From NCBI GenBank assembly GCA_920105625.2, contig OV050033.1, positions 57,483,280 to 57,547,279 on the forward strand: a stretch of 64,000 nt of DNA. Direction: 5' to 3'. The notes under the pieces were generated by a model. That model worked only from the letters and a program-made list of their open reading frames with translations, ran no database searches and was not told where the DNA came from. Each line of letters starts with the position of its first letter. Position 1 is the stretch's first letter. Both the position numbers and the translations under genes were made by a program. This DNA is from Clusia tigrina. Lineage: Eukaryota; Arthropoda; Insecta; Diptera; Clusiidae. Positions 34,801 to 47,300 of the stretch are shown here, piece by piece.

Positions 34801-37478
34801 TGCCCTAACGGCCTCTGTCGCGAGCCGGAAGTGTGCTCCTGTAAATTGGGTTACACTAACATGAGCGGAGTGAAATCTCAAGGTTGCTCTCCCATTTGTC
34901 TGGAGAAATGTGTGAACGCCTTCTGTACCGCTCCGAATCAGTGCACCTGTTTCGATGGTCATGGTTTTCGCAATGGGTCGCGGTCTTGGTGTGAACCCAC
35001 CTGCCCGAACGGCTGTGAAAATGGGTTCTGCAGTGAGCCGGGCAAGTGCGAGTGCCACGATGGCTACAAGAAAACCGAACCGCACAAGTGCACTGCTGAG
35101 TGCAAGGAGCAGTGTGTGAATGCTTTCTGTTCGGCGCCCGATACCTGCACCTGCAATTCTGGCTATGTGTATCGCAACGGCAGCGAAACCATCTGCGAGC
35201 CCTACTGTTCGAAGGGCTGCAAAAATGGCGTGTGCACCAGTCCCGGCATTTGCTCCTGCAATCCCGGCTATCAATCATTGCTTTACTATCATTGCATACC
35301 TATTTGCACTAAGACCTGCGTACATGGCACTTGCACTGCCCCGGAGACTTGCCGCTGCTTCAACGGCTACAAGGCCAACCAACTGTTTCCGCATCAGTGT
35401 GATCCGGTGTGCAACTTCGATTGCGGCCATGGTCAGTGCATCGCGCCCGGCATCTGCAATTGCGATCAGGGCTACAGCAAGAAATGGCTGACGGGAAAGT
35501 GTGAACCGTTCTGTGCCCAAAAGTGCGTCAACAGCATATGCTCCGTCGGCGGTGTCTGTCGCTGCTATGAGGGCTATAAGCTGCGCGAGGGCTCCAAAGC
35601 TATCTGCGATCCGGTCTGCTTACCGACGTGCCTCAACAGCAATTGCGTGGAGCCGAATACCTGCGAGTGTTGGGCCGGCTACGAGGACACCAGACATCAC
35701 AATCTGTGCATCGCTCGCTGTCGTCCGTCTTGCGAGAATGGGCGCTGCGTGGCGCCCAATAAGTGCCAATGCGACGACGGTTACAGTGTGACCAACTCCA
35801 GTGAACCTCATCGCTGCCAGGCGCTTTGCAGTGAGATCTGCATTAATGCCGAGTGTCAGAAGCCGCAAGAATGTGTCTGCTTGGACGGCTATCGGTTCCT
35901 CAATGGCAGCAAAACCGAATGCGAGCCCATATGCGAGCAGACTTGTGTGCATGGCAAATGCATAGCGCCAAATATGTGCAGCTGCAACCTGGGCTACCGA
36001 TCCCGTATCAGCAATGACAATGGTCTGGCCGAATGCGTGGCTTACTGCAATGAGTGGAACTGCCATGGTGGCACCTGCGGCTTGGGTGGCATCTGTGAGT
36101 GTGCCGATGGATTCTCTTACAACGAACTAAGAGGCATGTGTGTGCCGGATGGAGCGGTTACAGAACGCATGACTCGCAGGTAAGTCACTTTCACCAGACA
36201 TCTTCAAATTGACAAATTCATAGTAATTTCATTTCCAAAATTTATTTTATCATCTCACTATAATATAATTGGAATATTTGTCTACTATTTAGTGATGACT
36301 TTGTAAGATTACTCGATTAGTTTCGTATAACACTTATCGTTTTTAGATAATAAGAACGATACACTCATTTCATTCAGAAAGATTGTTAAATCATACTTAA
36401 AACTCGTCGAAGACATTTTCCCTCTGTTATGTCTATTCGCCCGTATTTAAGAAAATTGTCCACAATCTTCAGTTTAGTAGTTTACCAAATTCGGATTAAT
36501 ATCAGATAAAAAATTAGCTGATTCAGATTAACTTCAGATCAATTGTTTAAATAAATCAGATTAACTTTAGAATTATAGTTCAACGGATTTAGATTAACTT
36601 TAGGTCAATAGTTTAACTGATTCAGATTAACTTCAGAATGGTAGTTTAACTGATGAAGGTTTACATCAAAATAATATTTTAATTGAATCAGATTAACTTC
36701 AGAATAATAGTTTATCTGAGTCAGCCTAACTTCTGAATAATTGTTTAACTATTTCAGATTAACGCATGAAAAATCTTTAGCCAATTTAGACTATGTTCAG
36801 ATTATTAGTTTAGCTGCTTCAGATTAACTTCAGAATAACAGTTTAATTGATTCAGTTTCACTTCATAATAATAGTTTAACTGAATCTGAATAACTTTTGA
36901 ATAGTATTTTAACCGATTTAGATTAACTTCTGAATAGTAGTTAAACTGATTCAGATCAACTGCATAATTATGGTTTATCTGATATTGAAAAAACCAAGAA
37001 AAATTTGTTTTTTTCCTTAGTTCCAATATCAAAGCTTCGGTTCAGTTATCATTACTGAAGTTACCAGCTCCGTTCATGTAGGTTTATTTTCCATCCTATA
37101 CTCGGAATTATGACACCACCACAATCACTTCCAAAACTGTCACTACAATACATGAAATACAATGAGGAATTGTTCGATCATGGGTCAAACGTTAGACCCC
37201 AGATTTATTTAAAGTATATTTTGAATTATCCTTGCAGTGGTGTTTCTGTATCGCGCTGGACCATTGCCACCATAGCAGTGATACTCTTCACCTTGTGTAC
37301 ACTGGCCATGGTGTTGATCTTCCGTGAGATTGGACGACGACGCTTGGTTGATAAGCAGCATGTACGCCTAATAGAGAACCCTACATTTGGTGTGCTATTA
37401 CCAGAGAGCGAAGAACTGAACGATGCCGCCACACTGGAAGTAGGCAGTTTGGAGACTCACCACCAGAGACTTAAGTAG
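31848..37478 (+). CDS. NimC1-like receptor, 17 NIM repeats, NPTF tail (771 aa)
   Basis: Five exons join in consistent phases: 31848-31924, 33442-33562, 33628-33686, 34362-36179 and 37238-37478. Exon 1 is only a signal peptide (MLKCIAFYVFLIVQISVVL) ending CC|GTGAGT. Exon 2 gives a leader with one CTGIEC pair. Exon 3 gives EVCCEGYEL (CCxGY at residues 75-79). Exon 4 gives 17 well-diverged NIM repeats. Exon 5 gives the transmembrane helix (about 699-720), a basic GRRR stop-transfer and a tail of about 50 residues containing ENPTFG (N739-F742). NPxF/Y motifs recruit PTB adaptors such as Ced-6/GULP in engulfment receptors. Architecture matches NimC1/NimC2-type phagocytosis receptors; exact orthology is not established. 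It is tail-to-tail with rk. Confidence 0.85.
31925..33441 (+). other. Intron 1 of the 17-NIM receptor
   Basis: 1.5-kb intron after the signal-peptide exon. AT-rich, with an AATAAT/TTATTA tract near 32440-32467. No gene seen. Large first introns of this kind often hold enhancers, but no specific site could be supported. Confidence 0.6.
33687..34361 (+). other. Intron 3 of the 17-NIM receptor
   Basis: About 675 bases between the CCEGY exon and the NIM exon. No conserved element seen. Confidence 0.6.
36488..36981 (+). repeat. 33-bp minisatellite in intron 4 of the 17-NIM receptor
   Basis: About 14 diverged copies of a unit like GATTCAGATTAACTTCAGAA followed by TAGTTTAACT. It fills about half of the intron 36180-37237. 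The antisense ORF over it (NQLNYYSEV-like repeats) is a by-product. Confidence 0.85.
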
Positions 37479-37990
37479 TACTTAGTGAACTTACTGAATA
37501 CTCGTCCGTTAGCCCTTAGGATATCAGTTGCAAATGGCTTTTGGAGAACAAAATTACGTTTAAATTTCTTCTACATTATATTTCTCTTATTTAGTATACG
37601 TATAAATTACAATTTATTGTAGCATGCACTTAAAATAAATGTTTGACTACGTTCCGGAAAACAACATCACTTTCACATACACTCACTTCTGTGTAAGTAT
37701 GCGTCACTGGGGGTCTTGATGAATAATATTAATAATAATAATAATCTCAACTGAGTGTGCTTATTGTAAATATGGCCTACAAATGCTTAGCATTGACTTA
37801 TTCCTATTTATACTGGTAAATTATTTTTAATACTTTTTAACTGTACAAATTGACTACTTATGCTTAATAAAACGGACTATAGAAATGCTTCCGTGTTAGC
37901 ACGTCGCAGCTTCTTATCACTTGCTCTGCCAGTTGCCTTCTTTGCCTTCGCTGCCTTCGCTGATTCGCTCTTGCCGCTAAGGCAGCTCTG
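37479..37990. other. Convergent 3' UTR region of the 17-NIM receptor and rk
   Basis: Only 512 bases separate the two stop codons. Both 3' UTRs must lie here and may overlap. No other gene is seen. Confidence 0.6.
37634..37639 (+). terminator. Polyadenylation signal of the 17-NIM receptor
   Basis: AATAAA 155 bases after the stop codon. Confidence 0.5.
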
Positions 37991-38322
37991 TCATGGCGGG
38001 TGTTCGTTTGGTTTGTATTTGGGACTGGTGCCAGTCGTCGTCAGCAGAGTCTTGGCACAGCCGGTGGGTGTGTGCAGCACCGTGTAGAAGCCGCTCGCTG
38101 CACCGGGCAGTGGCATGCTGATAACTCCTGCCGCATTGAGAGCAGAATCCGCATCATCCATCACCACGGAACTATCAGCCGCCGATGGTATAGTGGGAAG
38201 AAAACGGACACCTAGACGCGGTGGTGAGGAATCTTCCTCCTCTTGGACGGCCTCTTGGCGCACCAGGCGTGGTTTGGTTAGAGCCGATGCGAACTGATGT
38301 TGTTGAGCCTTACTGCTGTGAG
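37991..38322 (-). CDS. rk: rk: C-terminal cytoplasmic tail exon
   Basis: The acceptor CTTCCTTTAG at 38323 joins the 7TM exon in phase 1 (G|CT). The 110 codons encode a Gln/Pro/Ser-rich tail including QEEEDSSPPRLGVRFLPT and end at a stop at 37991. No domain, so the call rests on the splice phase, the 1.07-kb distance and the coding look of the ORF. Confidence 0.7.
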
Positions 38323-41300
38323 CTAAAGGAAGTTTTAAGTATTAGATCAGCTTCGGGAAGGTTATTTAAAACGCTATGAAATATCGACCAATTAAAAATC
38401 GCCCATTAACTTCGCATGAAATTGTTTATGAGCAGTTTTTTGATAAAGTTTTTAATTTACTACGGTACTCGGGACTATCATTCAGAATTGATAAACTGGA
38501 TATACTCTCTGATAGCCAAGCAATGTTCCGGGTACTTGCACCTTACACAAGGCTCTTGCAAGTATTTTCAGGAGATGACTGAATATGCGTCTGATAAGGG
38601 CGCCTAGCAGCAATGTCATTCCAGGTTGCTACAGGTTTGTAGGATTCCCCAGAATATCTATAGTCTAAGATTACTACCTCGATTTCTATGGCTTGCAAAT
38701 TCTACAGAGCATCTGCAAGTTGAATATAAGATTATTACTATCGTGGTTACTAATACCTGAAACAATCTTTAGTGTGCTTTAACAAGATATCAAAACAAAT
38801 CTTTTCGAGATTGTACTCAAACCCAACCAGCAGTTTCATCTGTGTACATAGAAGTATGGTAACAATGCTTGTCGGGGTTTATCACAAGATTTTTCTACCT
38901 AAGCAGCCCCGTTGGACTAAACTTCTGACTTATGCAGAAGCTACAGTGACGAAGAGTAGAAGGAATGAACTTATCCCTTGCTGGAAACTTACTCGTCACT
39001 CATTTGAAAACAAAAAGAGCATCTAAATTTCTATCCCTTAATACTAGCGCCAAATGATTTCCAGGACCTGAATTGAGCAAATTGGAAAGCTTGAGCAGTT
39101 TTTGCTTGTGGAAGCCTACGTCGTATTAGCTCCAGTCATTTACACCTTCCTACCTATCTGCTTGTCTCTCAGTTCTTTACTAAGAATCGATCCTTCAAAG
39201 GAAAATATTTTCTGTGGAACCTTACACAATTTTACACCCATAATTGAATGGAATATTATTCTCCAAAACCTAAAATCATCTTCAAAATTATTTTGTTTTT
39301 CTTTTTAAAGCAATTTCTAATTTGGAGTCCTTTCCACCTATTCTTCCGCTTTTTTATTGGACGATATTCCTAGAACCTTCCATCTTCTATTTACCTATAA
39401 TCGATGGTAGCGGAGTCGTACTGCCCGCGCTCGAGCGGGATAGGCGAAAGGTGGAGGTGCTGGCCGTTGTTGCTGATGCTGATGAATCGTTTCGCGAACT
39501 CGACAAATTCGAGTCTTGTGACGTTTTCCGTGTAATCAACCAAGCCGAATGTCGTCGGCGATTCGGATCCATCATTTTCAGTGGTATATTGTTGATGTTG
39601 CATGTGTGATGTGGCCCCGCCGAGGGTGGCCCATTGCGCCAGCTGGACGAACGTGATGAACAGAAATTCTCGCTGGATATGGAGCTGGCGCGAGTTTGTT
39701 TCTTTTGTTTGATTTCGGAGAACTGATACTGATACGGGTCGGTGTTGGCATTGTGGGCACGTGTGCGCCGCTCAGTCTTGCGTTGTTTCCGCTGGCTTCT
39801 GCGACAGCAGCATGAGCAGCAGGTTTTGGTCAGGCATTGCCAAGCGTCCGACCAAGTGTTGCTTGGCACCTCCTCCATCTTGTGCCAGTTGGGCATTTCA
39901 CTGGGCATCATGCGCAAACACCGGCAACCGGGTGGATGCGAGGCTGGCAGTAGTGGTGGCAATTCCTTCGGCGGACGTTCGAGCCGTCGCGCCACAGCAC
40001 CACGATTGACGCGTGTCTCTTCGAAATGTTTGCACAAGTTAACACAGTCTTTTTTAAATTGCTTCGTCATAATAGCGTAGAGAAAGGGATTGCAGCAGGA
40101 GTTGAGTGGTAGGATAAAAACTGTGAAGATTTTCGCTTGTTCCAACGATATTAGTTGCAGCCCGAAGATAGCGGTGAGCGAGAAGAAAGCAATCGGTGAC
40201 CAGCACAAAAAATCCGTGAACACCAGCAACGCCATGCGCTTAGCAATGCGTGAGTCATTTGTGTTCCAAGCCTGCGAGCCTCGGATCGCCCAGTACATCT
40301 TCAAATAGCAACCCATGAGAGTAAGAAAGGCACAGCCGTTGATGATCATCAAACCGATGACGTAGGTTAGGCTGGCTGGACCGGTGGTTGTTTCGAAAGG
40401 CAGGCACACAGCAAATTTGCGATAATCCGAGACGCCCACGAGTGGCAGCAGAGCCATGCCCAAAGCAAAGATCCAACCCACAAGCATAATGTAAACCGCC
40501 TGCTTTAAAGACAGACGTTTGTTCAGGTGAATGGCGTGCGTTATGGCATAGTTACGCTCCAGCGTTATGACGGCCAGCGTATAAACAGACAATTCGGAGG
40601 AAAGTACCGCTAGAAATCCCGCAATCTGGCACACCACCGACATTTGCCATGGTATGGCAAACATGCGAAATTCGCCTAAGGTGGAGGCATCCACAATGGC
40701 CAATATGCCCAAATAGATGCCCATGAAGAAATCCGCAGCCGCCAGATTGGAGACCAAAAAACGTGGCACGTCCATTTTGGAACGTGAAAATATCAACACA
40801 AATACAACCGTGCCATTACCCAGGAGGGCCAATAAAAAGACAACCCAAACACCACAGCGCAGTGTCCACCAATCGAACAGGTCGGCGCATGGTAAGAAGG
40901 GGCCCGGCATTGGCAGGCATTGTATGGAGCCCGGCGGGGATTCTGCACCCATGACACCAAACAAACCCGCACCTATTCCGGCAAAGTTTGAGGCAGATCC
41001 AGCGGAACTTGTGGTAGTGCCCGTGCCATCTTCCTCGAAGTACTCCTCAGCGTAGGTGGGAATATTGCCAGCATAATTAAATTCCTGACCAAAATTATTC
41101 CAAATATCGTGCATTTCATTCCCAAACTTCTTGCTGAGGTTATCTGTAAAAGAAGAAAGGGACGACAGCCATAACTAAACTTTTCAAAGGTGTTGTTAGG
41201 ATGGTACTCACGCAACTGTGGCCATATATCGAGCATGCTATTATTCCACAAACTCAAATCAAATTCGGAGTCAGAGGGAAACAGTACAGCTTCCTGCACT

Positions 41301-44300
41301 AACGGCGGTTTCTTAGTCGCCGACATGGCCACCAATGGTATAAAAGGACAACAATGATAGGCGTACGATAAAATCAGTGTCTGTATACGTGGGAAAGTAT
41401 CCGGTGCGGGAAAATCACGCAATTTTGGATTATTGAAAGTCTTCAAATGCAAAAGTCTACCCAGACCATTGGCGGGTAGAACGGGAAACATATTATTGCC
41501 CAGATTTAAATCTTCCAATTCGGCAAATGGCACAAACGCATCTTTGTGTATATGTGTAATCTCATTTCCCTCCAAATCCCTATTAAAGCAGTGATGAAAG
41601 TGGTTATGCAAAAGTGTCATTAAATCTCTACTTACAACATTTGCAGCCTGGGTGCGCCGATGAAAGCATCTTGCGGTATGGACTTAATACTATTGTAAGA
41701 GAGCAGTAAATCGTGTAATTGCTTCAACCCATAAAATGGACGCCCATGCAACGATTCAATGTGATTGCTGGATAGATCTCTGCAACGGAAAGAAATTATA
41801 TAAAAGTTGTTATATAAGAGTTGATGGAGAGTTTACATAGTAGGAAGATAACTGGTCAGAGAACAGACTCTTTCGGTTGTAAAAAATAATAAAGAAATAT
41901 TTGGTGAATCGAGTTTAGGATGTTTTTAAAACTTGCAAAAGCTATTGCGAGCTTACAAGGAATTCTGCTGTTGAACATTATGAACAAAGTTTCAATCTGA
42001 TCAACCCCACACTGTTGTATAAAAAGGAGTAAGAAGGAGTTCGCTCACCATCGACCAAAATTTCTTGCTACAAATTGTGAGAACACACACTGCAGAAGCA
42101 ACAGAGAATTAAACCAGGACATCAAATCTCGACAATACAATAGAAATATGTGGAAAGCTTTTAGGATACTTTGTGTTTTTACTTTTTTCTGTGTTGCTTG
42201 CTGCGTTGTGGGATTAGCGTTAAGATGGAACGTATGATGTGGTTAGAGAGGCTTCTACATTTGGTCGAAACACTCAGATAAGAATTTGCTTCAGAAAGCT
42301 TAGGATGGAACACTTGCTTCAATGACTATGGGTACCTCTGAAGGTATTTCATGTCTAGAGTCAATCCGTCAATCATCAATTAGCAATCAATATTCTTCTT
42401 CATTGCTTGCTTGCGCACCGTGGGTGTTCAAATTAATACACTCCAGCGTATGCAGCTTTTAAGCACATCAAGCTTTTAAGTTACTCAAACTTCTATAAAC
42501 ATTTTTTTTTAGCATACTTACAACAGTCTTAATTCTCTGCAATTGGCTAAATTTGGAATGCGCTCTATGGAATTAGTTTTTAGCTCTCTGTAAAGGGAAA
42601 ACAATTTATTCAGTTATTTTATATTAAGTTCAAAATATGTATATGGAAGTCGCTTACAAGCTCTTCAGTCTTGGTATTTGCCGACACAAATTCACCGGCA
42701 CATCACTGATGCCTGCCCGATCTAATTTCAAGATCTCCAAAGAGAAGCATCCATCCAAATCAGGAAATGCTTTCAAAGCGCGGACATCGGATAGAATTCT
42801 GAATAGTGAAGAAATATTATAAAGGTCATATTATTAATACATTATGGGGGAATACTAAGGGATTAGAACTTCAGTGGTCATCTGGGTAACATAAATCAAT
42901 TTGGTAGGGTAATAGCAACAATAGTGAAGTGCACGCCAACTTCAAGACGCTTTTAATATTATAAGAACGGTAAAAGTTGTTTAATATATAAAGGAAGTGT
43001 TCAATCGTCAGATGAATACACAGAAACACAAAGGAAAGTTCAATATCGACCAGAAACGGGAGATTTCAATACCACCGAAACCTAACAATGTTTCCCTTAT
43101 AAAAGTTTCGGGATGAACCAGTTTTTTATATCAAACAAAGCAAGAAATGGATGTCCGATGGATTGAGAGCTACAAAACCAGAAGATGTCACATGACCACA
43201 AAAAAGGCCACTTTCCTGTTTATTACCTCAATCCCAACAATTTCGGAGGGAACTTCCGTACGGTAGTAAAACTTCAGGTGCTTTTTGGTGAATCCCAAAT
43301 ATTTAAAAGCAATGAATTTGGTTGTTTTCTCTAAATAGTTACCTTTATCCTCCCCTTTGTTGGTGGCTTATATCCATATTTTTTTTTAATAAGCCACAGA
43401 ATAACTAAGCTGGCAATACATCCAGAGAGATGAATAGATCTGAAGCCAGTTAAGCAAACTGCTGCTATGAATATACTTCATTGGAGAACACTTGAAAGTC
43501 ACACCTTTCAAATTTCTAGCGAAATGCGACGTTAAATTATTATATATATACATATAGCTTTATTCTCTCTTGATCTGTGAGGTGAATCGACTGTCTCCAG
43601 AACAGTTCCTTTGATAATAGACTTATTCACTAACAGAGTAGCATGTTTACTAACGTGGCCTCATAAATATTGGTATCATTGCAATGTTAGCATAGAATTA
43701 TCTGGCGATGGACAATTGGAGTCTAGCAACTAGGTATAAGCACCAAACTATATATATTAAATACCTTAATTTAAGTCTTAATCATTTCGTTCGTAAGCCC
43801 TCAACTGGCTCCTTTAATACCTACAATTTTCGTAGTTTAGGCATGCCCCGCAAAGCTCCTGGCAATATCAGCGACAAAGGATTAGCTCGAAAATCGATAG
43901 TGTGTAAGTTTTTGGGCAAATCGGTATCGTTAATCCAACGCAGTCGATTGCTGGTGGCGGAACTGAAATGAAAACAAATATATTTGTATCAATTGGGAAT
44001 AATTTGCGATAAAATTGTTTAGAACTAAATGATATAGAAGCTACTTTCAAAGCTTAAGATTCAATCTGCTAGTTCTTCCTTTTATTATATTTGTATCAGA
44101 TAGCAACAATAAAACCTGTCGAAGACCATGCGATTGAATACAACCAAGCGAATGGTGTGAACTGTGCTGATAAGTACGATTTTAATGGTTTGTTTATAAA
44201 ACTTGTTTTCTTTTAAAAGTCTGAACATCTAAGGAAGGTGTAATCATAATTTGCATACCAATCAAACCCAGTTCCAGAGAAGTATATAATGAATGTGAAG

Positions 44301-47300
44301 TAGTACAAGGTTATTGCAGGAGTGATGGAGTTGTTATACTCGTAGCTTCTTGTAACTTCTTCTGAGTCACTTTAATTTAGAGACGTGTGGAAGTAGATCT
44401 TTAACCTTGACTATAATGAATGCTACTGAAGGTGAAAATTTATTATTATATTATATTATATAAATCTTGAATTCGCATGGATTTTATATTAATCATACTT
44501 AAAACTTCTATATTTATCGATTTGTTTCTATTAAATTCATCTTGTATTAAGATTGTTTTCCATTACAATCCGCAGAAATATTTGTTCAACTTTTAATACA
44601 GTTCCCACAAAAAATTGCCTTAAAATATATGCTTTAAAGCCACAAAAAAATGTCACTTGTATTACCTTCTTGCCTTTTATTACACTTGTGTCCATTTTCA
44701 GTGCACAAACAGCAATTTTTGTTATTTCCAAGTGTGACCAATTCAAAACAGAAATAAAGTTTCTGTTCAATAGAAAACGGAAGCCAAGAAAACTTTAAAA
44801 TACGAGTTATTTACAGACAAAAAATGGACGTAGCAGTAAAGGCACCCTTGCTGTTAACTACGAAAGGAAATTGAATTCTGTAAGTGAAGAAGGGGTTGCT
44901 GGAAAAGTAACAGAAAAATTCCTTAGAAGGCAATGATTATTTACTCATACAAATTACAGCTTTGTAAGGGGGAATGCGGGCAATGTGAAGGGCAGAGGGT
45001 GGAAGTATGAATGCTATAGAAGAAAAATAAAAAGGTGAGAGGGAAATACAGGCTTAAAACTGTAGAAATATGGAAGGAGTGAATTGAGAACTGTAATTTT
45101 ATAATTACAGAAATAAAACGCAATACAAAGTGAAAGTTTACTTAGATAGAAAGACTATGGGAATCACAGTTCTGAAGTTAGATTGATGCAAATAAAGAGT
45201 TACAAAATTACCAGTTTAATACTCTTTGGCTTATAGTTCCAAGTATTTTTGGCGAAATATTTTTGTTATACAATTTCCAGCCAAATAATAAGAGAAGTGA
45301 TAGGAAAGTAGAGGAAATTTGTTACAAAAAACGTGTTATAAAATGCCAAGTAAACAATCAAATGAGTTAATGGAACAGACTAAAAATTAATTAGAAGAGT
45401 AGAAAACGAAGAGATTATATAGAGGGGATATGCAAGGTGCACAAATGTCATAGAATATTGTTATTAAGGATTATTATAAATAAATAACAACTGAAGAGCT
45501 GAATAAAATAGAACTGAAAATTTGAATCCTTTGAAAATTCCATGAGACTGAATCACTATTTAGATGTATTATACAAAGAGTTTAGAAAGTGTCTGCAGTC
45601 CACTTACGAATATAAAATTATATAAAAAATCACGACAATTGGTGTGTTAGTTCCTTAAATTTTACGCTAGCTTTTATCCTTGGAAGCATCTCTTTTGGTG
45701 TGGGAATGACTCCAGTGCAATGAATATTCAAATTTCTGTTTACCAAAACTACAATTGCAGCTTTAATGTGAGTTTATTTTGGAATGAATTTCGAATTTTC
45801 CCCACAAAAGCCACATATAAATCATTTTCTATTCTATCTAAATCGGAAAATATATTCTAAGGGTGGAAATAGTCATTTGCCTCAAGTTTTGCAGTTTGGT
45901 CGGTAATGCTGATGTATGTATATCAAAGATTGGGTTATAGATAGAAAACCATCTAACTTAAAGGAATTCAACGACTGTCGTGTCGGTACTTTCGCTATAT
46001 ATCGTTACCAAAGAACCCAAGTTATATATAATATCTTTATATTCTTTCTGCACTTCTCCCACATTTCCCATATTCAAGTGTCGTACATCATATTTATTTG
46101 TTACAAGAAATTGAAGGTCGAAGAAAGATGAACACTGATTCATTCAGTTACTTTTCAATCAACACTTACTCGTATAATGCTTCTGTAACTTCTGTGCATT
46201 TGTGGTAGCCCCTGCGTTTAAGTACTGGCATCAATGCCAAAAATACCCTTTAAACTTATTTTTTTCGACTTTCTTTCAAAACTTGCAAAGAAAGCAGCAA
46301 AGAGCACCCGCTAAGTGGGAAATTGTACTCAAGAACGCAAAAAAAAAACACAGGACATTGGATGCAGCTTAAAAGGATGCATTCTGAAGAAGTGTTTTCC
46401 TGTAAGATTGTGTGGCCACATATTCAGAAATGAACTTGCTCAAAAATTAGAAGAAGAAACTGTTTTCTTTTTAGAAATTGCTCCACTTTTGAAGCGCTTG
46501 ACCTCATTTCTCTTGCCGGTTTCGTTACTTATTTTTTGCTGGTGGTGTTTTTCTTTTCCAGCAAATTGACCTCTTAAATCATGGAATTTATTTACCATAC
46601 TAACGATTTCAATGTTGTTGTTCTTGTTGTTTCCCAGCATTTTGGCGGGAGATACACTCTTACTCCCACTCACGCAAATATATAAATGTGTAAAATTAAA
46701 TCTCTTGGAACCACACATGCTGACAAAGGAATATGCCAAATGTAAGGCGACTTTAGATTTCATGCTTCTCTAAATAACAAATTCAATGCAACCCAGTGGG
46801 AAATGGAGGCATCCCTCTACAAAAGTGTGGAAGCTGGATCAATGATTTCGTATACTGGATACTTTGTCTCACTGCTTCGTCTGATGTTTCATAGCCATCA
46901 TATCAGGTACCCATATAACTGTTAGGTCGTTGTTATAAAGAAGTAGGTTTATGAACTTATTTGTGATAGCACCCTTTTGCGAGAGTTGGTTGTCTTTTGC
47001 TCTTATGATGGGCCTAACTATTTAATGTTAATCAAAATGTAGAATTTTTAAGATTATTTTCATGATTTCTTTCAGGTGATTGTTGGTAAAGAATAATGTG
47101 AAATAACGATCTTGGTCTTATCACTCCTGCCAGCTCATCCTTGGGGAGTTTAGTGCCATCAGTGTGTTTTCGCTAAGTTTGCTTATTTAATTATAGTCAC
47201 TTTGTTACCATTAGTGTAAGATTGAGATATACATACTCTGTAGCCTCAGATACAGATTGATCGGATCATTGCACTGGATTACACCTTTGACAGTAATCTT

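Noticed and set aside
34753..36066. Ala/Ile-rich antisense ORFs over the 17-NIM exon
   Set aside because: Shadows of the GC-richer, regular NIM coding sequence.
36805..37032. Antisense ORF with LNQLNYYSEV repeats
   Set aside because: Translation of the intron minisatellite.
39322..41055. Plus-strand ORFs over the rk 7TM exon
   Set aside because: Antisense shadows of a clear GPCR exon.
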